Shown here in pieces: positions 23,301 through 34,400 of a DNA stretch of 64,000 nucleotides. Each line of letters starts with the position of its first letter. Position 1 is the first letter of the stretch. Below the pieces are notes generated by a model. The model did not search any database. It had not been told where the DNA came from and saw only the letters and a program-made list of their open reading frames with translations. The translations under genes and the position numbers were made by a program. The DNA is from Chamaea fasciata (taxonomy: Eukaryota > Chordata > Aves > Passeriformes > Sylviidae), in NCBI GenBank assembly GCA_029207755.1, contig JARCOQ010000002.1, positions 90,743,087-90,807,086 on the forward strand, given 5' to 3'.

Positions 23301-24573
23301 AAAACACATAAGCAGGATGGAGTATGAGTACTGAAAAGGCATGGCAATTTCAAATTTACTTCTCATTCAAGTTGAATGTCATTGTTTAGATTGTGTGGGT
23401 CTCCTTTATGTTCCTGCACAAGATGTACATTCTTAGCCAATTGATAAGCTTTGAAACCATATATACTTCACAATGCTCACCAAATCCACACAAAATAGAC
23501 ATCTTATAATGCCCAAATATGCTTATTTAAAAGTTGGTGGAGGAATTGCCCAGAATGTAGAATATCACAACAAGGTTTTTTGCAGAGAAAATTTTTAAAT
23601 GAGGCTTTTGTTTTTTTTGTTGTTGTTGTTTTTGTTTTAAGTCTTTGAAAATAGGATTTGATGCTGATCTGCTGAAAGGCCTTATCCAGCAGTACTGCTG
23701 GCACTAAGTCACAGGGTAAACACAGCCTGGCGGTGCAAGTCACAATGGACCACAGCTTGAAAATTACTGGCCTAGCAGCCTGGGTGTGGGAGCTCTCTGA
23801 GCTCTGCCTTTGAATCTCTTTTCTATTTCCTTTCTGAATTTCATCATGAACAGTATAAAAACCATCATTTCTGTTTCTTGCTTTTGCCTGTGTAAAGGGA
23901 AAAGTGCAAGCACAGAAATCCTTTTTCCCCCCCATAAAGTCTTCATTCAGATGCTCATCAACCTAATTTTTCCTTCCTCTTTGCTTATGGGCTTTCAGCT
24001 CTCCTTTGCCATATCCCCCTGCTTCTGTTACCATTGCTCCTTTGTGCCTCATGTTGTTTCTTCTCTCAGCATGGCCTGCTGATACGCTGTCATGCTGAGC
24101 ACAGGGGCTGGAACAGGGAAGAGTCCTGCCAGCACTGGAAGAGGCAATGCTGTGCCTCCATTCAGTGCCACATTTATGTTCACTGATTATCAAGAGATGC
24201 TGGATCCAACTGAGCCACTTCAGCTTGGTGTGACAGCACATCAACAGAGTAAGGAGGGAGCCCTGGGCCCTGGCACACACTGATTCATGACAGCATCCCA
24301 CAGCAGACCTGAACTTTCTTTCCTTCTGGCCAGCAGGGACTCATCTCTCTTGTGTCTGTCCAGTGAGACTCTTTTGTAACAATGTGTTTGCATTGCATTG
24401 CTTGTCCACCTGGCAGCACACAAGAGACAGGGCTAAGGATGTGATCTCCAGTGTAAGTTCCTTGGAAGGTCTCCAAAACACATCTGGTTGGGGTCTTGGT
24501 TGAAAACATCAGCCTGCAGCAAGCATGCCCTGTCCTGCTGAAGGCTGGAGCATTTCAGTGTCCTTTGGGGGGC
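20351..24573. other. Unique noncoding stretch, no gene seen
   Basis: AT-rich sequence with a TTG/T-rich simple tract at 23609-23638. No recognisable exon or mobile element. The longest frame (143 codons, minus, 23504-23935) has no recognisable domain. Confidence 0.5.
23609..23638 (+). repeat. T-rich (TTG)n simple repeat
   Basis: A run of T8 followed by GTTGTTGTTGTTTTTGTTTT. Confidence 0.85.
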
Positions 24574-24626
24574 TGCAGCAGCTGCTGTGTCTCAGCTGGG
24601 AGACACAGGTTTGTTAAGCTGCTGTA
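24574..24626. other. Potential two-part stem-loop
   Basis: An exact 9-bp inner stem (CTGTGTCTC 24585-24593 with GAGACACAG 24600-24608) closes a 6-base loop. An outer 8-bp stem (CAGCAGCT 24576-24583 with AGCTGCTG 24617-24624) adds to it across an asymmetric bulge of 1 versus 8 bases. It could fold as RNA or extruded DNA. The large bulge argues against a standard microRNA precursor. Confidence 0.45.
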
Positions 24627-27075
24627 ACCTTGCTTACATTTGGCTGTGGCTCTCCAGCCCTGAGTGGGATGGTGGCTTGCATTGCCTGTTTTTATCAGCA
24701 GTTAAATAAGAGGGCAATTGCCATGGGGTTGGCTTCACTGTGCCATCACAGTCACCTGCAGAGGTGACAGTTCTGTGTTGGGCTTTCAGTCACTCCCATA
24801 ATTTGTACCCCATTTGTATGACACTTAAGTATCTTGGTTGTTCCTTGGGTTTGTGTAACATTTATATTCCCTCACAAAATTCAAAAGCAGGTGTATTTTA
24901 GCCTAGTGAGATAGAATTTTTGTTTGAATTTTTTGGGATGATGTTAATATTTTCCCATAAAGGAAGTAATTTGTTGTAACTTACTGCTTAGGTTGGTTGA
25001 TCTTTGAATGTTTACTGCCAGGCAGATGTACAGTTTTTCCTACAGTTGATGATGCTCCAAACCTTGTCTCAATTTTTCTACAGACTACTGCAACACTTCA
25101 AATTCCATGCGGGTCAGAATAAGTGTTTGGATTATAATCTATCAAATAGTTTCCTGCTTTCATGTTCTTTATATAGTACTTTTTACACTTCCATAGATAG
25201 CCTCAAACCTTTATTGAGAGGCATGTCCTTAGCCTCTGCATCCTTTCCACTATGGTTATTTTGCTGTGATTGGTTCAAAGTCTTGTCACAAAGTCCATCT
25301 TTCAAGATGTGGGCATCTTTGACAGTAACTTCAAAGAAACAGCAGAAAAACCAGATGACTGATGCTGAATGGACATTTTTTTCTTTGAATTAGTCAATGG
25401 AAATTTTAAGCCTCCAAGTGTTCCAAAGGATTAAGAGAACTATGACAGAAATGTAAAAAACAGTATGAAGGGAAAATCTCAGAGTCTCTTTTTTTTTGCA
25501 CGACATCTTCCTATATTATCACAGAATCTGTTGTCTTTCAAAGTCCTGTCTTAGTTTCCACTCCAAATCTAATCCAGTAGACTTTTGTGGGCTTGGCATA
25601 TGGATTAAGAACCATTGGTAATACAAGGGGTTTTTCTCTTATTCTCACCTCAAGTAATAATACTGTTTGTTTTAATGCATTCTTTTTGTGTCTGCTGAGG
25701 TGCCATTTTTATTTACAGGTGATTCTGTGAAACATTTTCTTGGTGCAACAGAGGGGTTCCAGTTTATGCCCAGGTAACCCCCTGACTCCCAGCCACACTG
25801 GGGGAAGCAGGAGGTCAGATCCCATGCCACAAGGGCTGAAGAGTCAGGTGTGCCCAGCCCTGCCAGAGACTCAGTGGGGCAGGAGCTGTTGGAGATGAAA
25901 ACGGTAAATGGACTTGGCTGGCAGTAAAGCTTAAATGCTTCTGAATCAATTGGACTCTCAAAGGGGCCAGCTCAGGGATCTCGATACCTGAGCAGTGATG
26001 GGAGTGCATGAGTGTGCATTTCTTCCAGGCACAATAATACAATTTCCTTCTGGGGATAACTGTCAGTGCCTGGAAAGACCAAGGAAAAGCTCTTCTTTAC
26101 TCTTGATGATCCTGCTCAGCATGGGATTTCCAGGTCAGAGGTTCTCTGCAAACCTCCCTTGTGTTCCCAGGAGAAGCCATTTACCCTTCCCATGACTCCT
26201 GTTTTACCAGTGGTCATTTTTAAAAAACCTCTATAGCAAAATACAAATGCTTGTCCATGTATACTCCTGTATTTTATTTTCTATATGAATTTATGATCAT
26301 CTTGGTCTGTGCATATGTCTTATTGGGAATGTAGGCATTAGCTTGGGAGTTTGCTACCCATGACCTGAAAGATCCCAAGTGTGTAGGTATGCTTCGAACT
26401 CTGTCCCCCAAATCAGCTTCATTTTTGCACTCTCTCTGAGTGTACTGGTGGCTGTTCTTCACATGCCAAAGCTCTACACATAACAACATTGAGCCAAAAC
26501 CAAGTACTAAGTACCATTTGTAATATGGGCTTCAGGTATATCCACTTTTATGGACTGTAATTATTTATAAGTTCTTATCTCAGTCACTTTATTCATAGTT
26601 ACCTTGGCATAATGTTTGCTACAGGTTTTGGGCTGCAAAAAACTCTGCTGGAGACTCTTCCAACAGATTCATCATTACCACATAAATTTTTAAATAGTTT
26701 TTCAGCTGTAATATTTTCCTTATGATGCTGTGGTATTCTGATGTTGTATTTCTGTGGTGCATACCTTTGTATATGTCCTGGTAGAGCATTTTTCCCTTTC
26801 AGTATTACTGAATTTTTTTTTTCTATTTGTTTGGCTTAATTTTTACTTTTTTTTTCCCTAGCACTACAAGTAGAAAATGGTGTCTATCTTATCTTCAGCT
26901 TGTGCTAATTTTTTTCTTCACATGCTGTGACTCTCTTTCTGCCAGAGCACTGATTTGTCATGGTAAATTATACATAGCTCAGTGTCATGTGGATTTCTCT
27001 GCTTTAAGTTGCATCCTTCACTATTTTCCTCTACTCTAGCACCTTCCATCAAACACAGTTCTTTCTTCTGCAGCT
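24627..27075. other. Unique noncoding stretch, no gene seen
   Basis: No repeat family or exon is recognised. A 129-codon frame at 25004-25393 is rich in F, L and S, as AT-rich chance frames are. Confidence 0.5.
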
Positions 27076-27104
27076 AAAAAAAAAAAAAAAAAAGAAAAAA
27101 AGAA
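27076..27104 (+). repeat. A-rich simple repeat
   Basis: A18, then G, A7 and a short AG-rich tail. No retroposed sequence is recognised directly 5' of it. Confidence 0.85.
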
Positions 27105-30100
27105 GAGTAAATAACCTTCTGCTATTCCCTTAGCTGCTTTGTTGTAAACCCTACAGCATCTTTTGTAGCACTGCCTATGCAAACTACTATTTATCCAGAG
27201 TAGGGTATGCTGAGGGATACCACAAATCAGTTCTCAAGGAGAAGTGGAACCTGAGGAGGAGTGTTACAGTATCTTTCAGTTTCTTCACCCTGGCCATATT
27301 TCTCAGTTGCTCTCGGAGCGTTTTGTGGCATGATTGCTGTTATTTGGTATGATTTATTTTGTCTCTGGGCTGGTGAGCTGTGGGCTGCTGCAGTGGCCTG
27401 ATGCCACTCAAGCCTGGTGTGGTGGGACAGAGCTGCTCTCTGCTGCCTTACAAGAGCTCTGCCCGTACCATGCTGTGTAAAGGAGCCCATGTTGTGTTGT
27501 GCAAATTGGGAAAGAATCTTCTCATTCCCATTGAGATGAAATTCCTTGAGGGGAAATTTGCCATTGGAAAAGAATGGATGAGGCAGGAAATCATCTTGGT
27601 CTGGTTTTTCCATTAGAGTGTGGAAAATGCCCTTCTTTGGTAGGCAAGTCAACTTTTTGCCAGACCAAGGGAAGAACCAATCCCATGTTTTCTGGTGTAG
27701 GTACATGGTAAGGGAGGCTGATAAAGAGTGTTGCTGTAGCCCTTGTGATACTGGAGTGGCTCTGAGTATGATCCCAGAAGCTGTTGCAGATACCACTTCT
27801 TTAACCCTTGCTGCTAAAAGGGAGACAGGCTCCTGGTTCTTTCCTGCCCTAACCTCAAACTAGGGGAGGCAAAGGGCCTGGGGAATAAGAGACTGTGCCC
27901 ATTTCAAAAGAGATGAAGCTTCACCCCCAGGAAAGATGAGCTGCTGAAGAGAGAAATGACATTCCTGCTGAGTTACGCCAGCCCTTCACACCTCTCTCCA
28001 CCTGTCCCCTGACTGCAAAATAACCGCTTCAAGGGCTATTTTATACATGGAATAATTGAACAGGTGAGCTGAGGAAAATAATTTTTTGTGGACTTCCTAG
28101 CTCCAAATTATAATTGCTGCTTTGTAACCAAGGAATTCTTGCAGTGACAGAGTAAGGAGCAGATAAATGCCAAGTAAATAGTACATACATGTCTCTAGCA
28201 CTGTGGGACAGAACATGAAGTAGGAGCTGCAGGTCAAAAAGCTGTAGCACCATGATGAAAAGTCTCCCGATTTGCTTTAGAGTGAGGGCATAAGCTTTGG
28301 TCCTAACTCTCAGAAGGGGGTGCTGTTACCTCATCTGATTTCTTTGTATTTTATAAGTATTTCTATATGGTTTGCATGCATATGCATGTATGTATATGTA
28401 ATAGCACTGTCATTTTAAAAGCAGGCTAAAACATTTATTTCACTTTGCTCACTGATTTAGTGCATAGTTTTTATTAAAAATGATCATAAAGTTGCTGCTG
28501 TTTTTCTTTTAATTACTCACTAGTTCAGTATGCAAAAAAAAAAAATCAGCAATATGGGGTTCTTTTGAAAAGTATGAGAAACTTTGAAAATGGAAAACCA
28601 GTGTAACAAAAGGAAGAAATAGCAGAAAAAAAAAAGTGGTGTCTTTATTTTGTATTGCACAGTGCACAGAAAAATTTACTGTCTTGTGCAAGAAGTGAGA
28701 ACAACATATTCATACTAAGTGTGTAGGAAAAACACTGAGTTGAAATCAATGTTTTTTACTATGCAAAAATATGATGGTTTAGATTATGAAATCAGATAAT
28801 TTTATAAGTCTGGATGTTGTTGCAGTATTTCCACTAATTTTTATCTCTAGACATTCATTATTTGAACTTTAAAATAGTCTTGTTAATTTATCTTGTTTGA
28901 ACATTTATTTATTTAATTTGCACCTCTAAATTAAGAAACAATAGTTGCATATATCTGTCTTGGACAGAATATGAATGTGACTCACTTTCTTTATTTTCTT
29001 CATGTCTGCCTGCCCCTGCAAACTCTTGGAGACACATCACACTTCTTCCCTACCAAAGGCTTGCTTTAGAAAATGCTACCTGGATCTGTAGCCTCTCTGT
29101 CTTTGGGCAAGAAAGAGTTCAGGTGCCAAATACCTCAGTTAGACTGGGCACAGTAAGCAGTGAAAGCTACGCAAGCAAAGGATCCTGCTGAATCTGCAAC
29201 CTTTCCCCAGCACTGCTGGCAGACTCCCTGGTATTCATGACCGTCTACGAGGGAAGCTGGCACAACTGGGTTAAGGTCTCCAGCTGGACCTTTGGAGAAC
29301 AGCCCTGCCCTCAAGCTGCTTGTTTGCAGGGCTTTGAACTCTTACATGACCAGGTCACCATCCTGACTCAGAGGCCAAGTAAATATGGCCTTAGCATTAA
29401 CTGATAATAATTAAATGCCATAACCTGTGACTCTGCAATTAGCAGCAGAATTTCTGTTTATTTGGGATTATGGCCTTAGCCGTGTTCTCTGTTTAATGGG
29501 TGAACATAGGTCCTCCTAATCATTCTACAGTATGGAGCATGACTTCCCATAGATGCCTGCAGTCCAGACTTCCTGCAAAACCCAACCATTGGCATCAGTG
29601 AGTGCATAGAAAAGAAGAATTTTCAGGACAGTTCCTATTTTGCATAGGGACCTCCTTTGTCAGATATTTGGCTAGTGTCTCTGAAATGCTGTAAAACAAA
29701 ATTCTCATTGTCCTGAGGATTGCTCTGTCTAGGTTTCTTCTGCCCTATGATATGTACTGTGGTAATGTCATGGAAAAGATTACATAGAAAGAGGTGTAAA
29801 GATAGTGTTAAAATGACATCAAGACAATAATCTTGCCTTTTATTCCTCACTTATCTGGAGATCACAGCTGGAATGTGGATGCAGAAGAAATTGAACGTGG
29901 AACTTCAGAAGAACAATAGAAGCTTCTTGTAAATATTTCCCAAATCTTAGTCTTGTAGGTCTATGAATTCTTTATCCTCAACCAGGAATAAGATCCTAAT
30001 TGTAGAGATCTACTTTAGGGTGAGATGACTCTGGATTTGCATATTTCCTTTCAATATGATAAAAGGAACCCTTATTTTAATTCCAGACAGATTAATTTTA

Positions 30101-30849
30101 AATGTTAAAACAGATGAATTCTACTGCACCCAAGACCTCTGTGAAGAGAGTCTGGCAAATTTCAATTGGTTTTAAAAAGTGTCTTAGTCTGGTCCCAAAG
30201 AGCTGGCTAGCATGACACTGACCACTCCATATCTTCATGTCTGGGATGTGCCTGGGATTCTGGCCATTCCTAAAAATGCACAGGATGGACACAAAATTAC
30301 CTTCTCCAAGGACAAAGTGTCTGGAGAGAGTCAAAGGTGGGTTTCATTTCACAATTTCCTTGAATTTCTCCCTGTGAAAGAAAGTGGGATTTTAAGGAGC
30401 TGAGTAAGAGAAGGCTGTCGTGCATTCAGAATGGTTGCAGGAAGACTGACAGGGAATGAAGAGTAACTGTTCAATTGGAGAGACTTACTTTACTTTGTGT
30501 ATACATACATATATTTTGAAATACAGTGACCATATTTTTCAGGCTCTAACTTAAAATATCATCCTGTGGTGCCTGTAACAATCTCATCTGGAATTGTTCA
30601 GTACTGAGATTTATATGTTTAGTTCTAGACTACAATGATCTCATTTGCACTTTGTATTTATTAGCAACTTCTAAGTATAGAATTTTAAATCCTTGGGTAT
30701 AGTTTTAGAAATTTGCTGGTTTGGTGTCTGAAGGAATCACTCCATCTTGCATTGTAGTAAACAGTCATCCATGGGAGGAGTTTTAGGGCTGTATGTGCTG
30801 GGTGTTGCAAGCTCCTCTAGGCACTGCTGGCTGGATAGTCATCAACCTT

Positions 30850-30870
30850 GGAGCACAGCAAGTGTGCTCC
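30850..30870. repeat. Perfect 8-bp hairpin
   Basis: GGAGCACA (30850-30857) and TGTGCTCC (30863-30870) are exact reverse complements with a 5-base loop GCAAG. No poly-T tail follows and no known RNA family is recognised. Confidence 0.6.
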
Positions 30871-32835
30871 TCTGCCTTGTGCTTTGTGCTGTGATGTGAA
30901 ATCTCACTTTCTGTTCTCGTGTCTGAGACCTAAACACTTGCTTCTGAACCCAGGACCTGGCTGAAGACAAGCCCTGCTCTTACCCTGCACAGACACAGGG
31001 ATGAAGGGCCTCCCGGGATGCTGGGCCAGGGCATGCCTCTCAAAGAGCAGACTTCTGGAGTGTTTCTTGCTGGGGAACGTGTAGTTTTTACTTGTGTGGT
31101 CCAAGAAACATGAGGTGCAGTCCTCTGTGTGTGTATGAATGGCAACCTTCTCCTCTTTGGTTATCAAGGTATGAGCAAGCAGGCTAAGATGAGACTTTAT
31201 GCTGATGAGATATAGTCAATTAATAAAGAGGATGTGATAAAATCAATATGAAGCAGAATGTGCAGTCTGCCTTTTGGTAATGCCAACACAGTACACAATA
31301 GTTGCTCGACTTGCACACCTCACCACTAACAGCATTGAAGAATACAGGAAGAAAACTTTTCTGGAGGCTCAGGCTGCTTCGGTGGGTGTCAGGAAAAGAG
31401 GATGAATCCGTGTTGGAAAGGACTGATACAAACCTCCTAGGTACCTGAGTGCAAAATTACGATGCCTTCTTATTGCTTTTGTCATTTCTTGTAGCTATAC
31501 TATAAGAATTCTTGGGTGTAATGACCTTGGTGTTCTGCTACAGGCCACGAAACTCAATGCATAAACCTGGCACAGCTTCTATTTTCAGCTGCACCACCTA
31601 TTTGTACTTCTCTTCTTGGCTCTGGCTGCAACTACCATTGTTGTGTGCATGTATCATGTATCAGATGGGAAAATCAGGCCCTTCATGTCCAACGCTTCTT
31701 TACAGCAGGGCTGAGCTCTCCAGTACCGTCTGATAAGATTGTGCTATAGAGCAGTCCATGAAACACAGTGTGAAGTGATTTCAGATACCTTCCAGCATCT
31801 TACCAGCACATAAATAGTTAGCTGCCATTGGAAATCTTAAGCTACAGACAATGGGAGATGGTAACCTCTTGTGCACAGGATTTAAAACTATAGGATCATT
31901 GACCTTGAATCGTGCATGTAGCCTGGGAAATCTAGAGTTAAGCAGCTTGCAAAGCCATAAAAGCCAGCCACCAGTCTGAAGAATAGAAGCCTTCTTCTAG
32001 TTTTCCCGCTGATATTCACTGTTGTTTCAATCAAAGTACAGGTAGTACTCGAAGAATGACAGATCTTGTGAGCTTTATATACCAGTAAAATGAGATTATG
32101 CTTCATGACCCTGCTGTATTTGACTTTTACATTAGAGAATATGATTCAGGAATTCATTTGAAAATCCAAAAAAATATAAATTAAAAGATTTTTATTGTAA
32201 TTGCTATTTCTCATTAATTGCACATCATAACTGACTCACAGGAAAGTAAGAATCATAATGAAGAAAATCAGAAATAAAAAGGGACTCACAATCTTAATGT
32301 GTATCAGTACTGTAAAAATTATGAAAAATATAATGAAAAGCATAGAAAACGATATTTTTCTTACTAGCTTTATTCTTATAATATCACATTTTAAAAATAC
32401 AATTTTAGAAAAAAATGAACTATAGCTTTTTGCAGTGATAGGCGACAGGTCAGAAAAGCGTTTCAGAATAATTTTACACCTTTTAACCTTAAAAAATACT
32501 TTGCTGACAATTGAGAAAGGGCCTTAAAAGAAGCGCTGATAGGCATTCTCACAGCAGGGTTGCCATGTCCCATCACATAGCAGAGGGTTTCTGCATAATG
32601 TATCCTGTAATAAGAAGTGTACTGCAAATCACCGGGCTTGAGTAGCAGTTTTAAGAAAGTAATCCTTGGCATGAACTGCTATTAGTGATGACACTGAAAG
32701 TTTGTTACGTAAAACTCTTCAGAAGACACAAAGAAGGTAAACTGTTTAAAATTTTGATTCAAGCCTTGAAAGAACTACTTTGTCATAGAAATTTGTCTGC
32801 ATTTAAATATATATTTAGTGTGCTCTGTTTTGTTG

Positions 32836-32850
32836 TTTTTTTTTTTTTTT
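32836..32850 (+). repeat. Poly-T tract
   Basis: Fifteen consecutive T. Confidence 0.9.
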
Positions 32851-33063
32851 CATTTTTGCTTATGCTTGGACAGACTCGTTAAACAGAAACTGCAGAGTTT
32901 TGTTAAATGAATGTCAGTTTTCTCTCATTCCATGCCACAAATGGTAATTGTTCCAAAAGCATCTTAATAATTACTGGTGTTAATTATGAATGTTAATACA
33001 GTCAATGATCACTCAGAGCCCCCATGTTGCAAACCCTTTATAAATGAAGTAAAAACTAAAAAC

Positions 33064-33077
33064 AAAAAAAAAAAAAA
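33064..33077 (+). repeat. Poly-A tract
   Basis: Fourteen consecutive A. Confidence 0.9.
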
Positions 33078-33429
33078 TTAAAATTCCAGTATAACAAAGA
33101 CTAAATCAGTCCATCAAAGCACAGCAAGCTATATTCATGTTTTAATGGCTACACTAATCAAAATGGGATATGAATCTACAAGAAACCTTCTTGTTGAAAT
33201 TAATTTTGTATTTGTCTGGAAATGTAAATAAAAGAAAACGTGAAGGGGCCATTTCCAGGCAAGTTCTTTTCAGTGTTAATGATGCAAATCAGTGAAGTTT
33301 CTCAGTCCCTGGGGAATCTTTTTGTCTTTCTCATTTCCATAAGAATGATTTTTAGGTGATTAAAATAAAAATCTAATGAAAAAAAAATTCTTTATACTTT
33401 TCTCACAATACAGTTTAGTAGATATCTGG

Positions 33430-33480
33430 AAAAAAAACCCAAAAAACAACAACAACAACAAAAAACCCAAACACCAACCC
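33430..33480 (+). repeat. A-rich AACAAC/AAACCC simple repeat
   Basis: A-runs broken by CAACAACAACAACA and AAACCC units. A similar tract lies at 43415-43500. Confidence 0.85.
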
Positions 33481-34059
33481 AAACTGAGCTGGAATTGACT
33501 TTAGAACTATAATAAACCTTCCTAGGAGAGTATTGGTCACAAAATGTTTTTGTATTTCTAATGGAGACATTTTCGGTTGTCTTTAGAACTATTTGATAGA
33601 AGTTGCAGTCATCTGAAAGCTAGATGTATCGATGTAACTCCAGAATTTTCTCAGCAGCTAGTAAGGGGTAATGAAATGTTTCATTGTGTTGTTTTCTAAG
33701 TGAGCAGTATGAGAAACAGTCAGAGACATAATAATTAAAATTTTGGCTTTCTGTATTTTTGGCAAATATTTTTGTTCAGAGGTAGATTCTTCCTGAAAAT
33801 CAAGGACTGGACTGATAGTGAAATACTGGAGAAACACTGATCCTTTAAATCTTCTTTTGATCCCATCCTTCCTCCAGAAAGAAACTACCTGAGTGACTCA
33901 AGAAAAGGCTGCTATTAAACCATGGCTTTGTTATAAGGCAAGATACACCCCACAGTGGTGCAGGATTGGCTTTACTTTCCCTCTCTTTCCAGGGAACAGG
34001 AAATGGCAAAAATTGAGATTAGCATAGTCCACATTAGCCCCTTGTCCAGCACAGATAAC
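33481..34059. other. Unique noncoding stretch, no gene seen
   Basis: AT-rich sequence leading into the GC-rich segment at 34060. Nothing else is recognised. Confidence 0.5.
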
Positions 34060-34400
34060 GCCTCTCTCCCCCACCATGGCCGTGTGTGGGACAAGTAATG
34101 TCCCGCTGTCCTGACCCACTCTGCACAGAGAGAGAGCGGCGATGTCTCAGGCTCCGCTCGCACACACGCACAGGAACACGTGTGTGCACATGAACGCTGG
34201 CATCTGCTCACCTCCTTGGGCAGCAGGAGGGAGTGACAGCCTGCAGGGGACACGGGAGAGCACTGGCCCTGCCGATGCCTCCCAGCACGCGGCACAGCTC
34301 TCCCTCACGCTGGCAGGAGAGGGCAGCTGGCAGGAATAACCCCGGAGGGAGCTCAGAGCAGGAGCTGCTGCATCCAGGAGCAGAGAAGATGACACGAGAG
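34060..34400. promoter_or_regulatory. CpG-enriched segment (possible regulatory element)
   Basis: About 17 CpG dinucleotides fall in 340 bp, against very few in the flanks, with clear GC enrichment. It contains an E-box palindrome ACACGTGT (34176-34183) and a perfect 6-bp hairpin GGGACA/TGTCCC (34088-34104). Overlapping frames on both strands (34142-34339, 34147-34458, 34233-34580) are what GC-rich, stop-poor DNA gives. It could be a small CpG island, an enhancer, an exon of a noncoding transcript, or an unrecognised GC-rich repeat. Confidence 0.35.

Larger units (their letters stand above)
27105..33429. other. Unique noncoding stretch, no recognised gene
   Basis: Contains the longest open frame of the window (189 codons, minus, 27227-27796). 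Its translation has no domain, signal or family I recognise, and a frame of this length is near what chance gives in 64 kb. Homopolymers occur at 32836-32850 (T) and 33064-33077 (A). An exact 8-bp hairpin is listed at 30850-30870. Confidence 0.5.
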
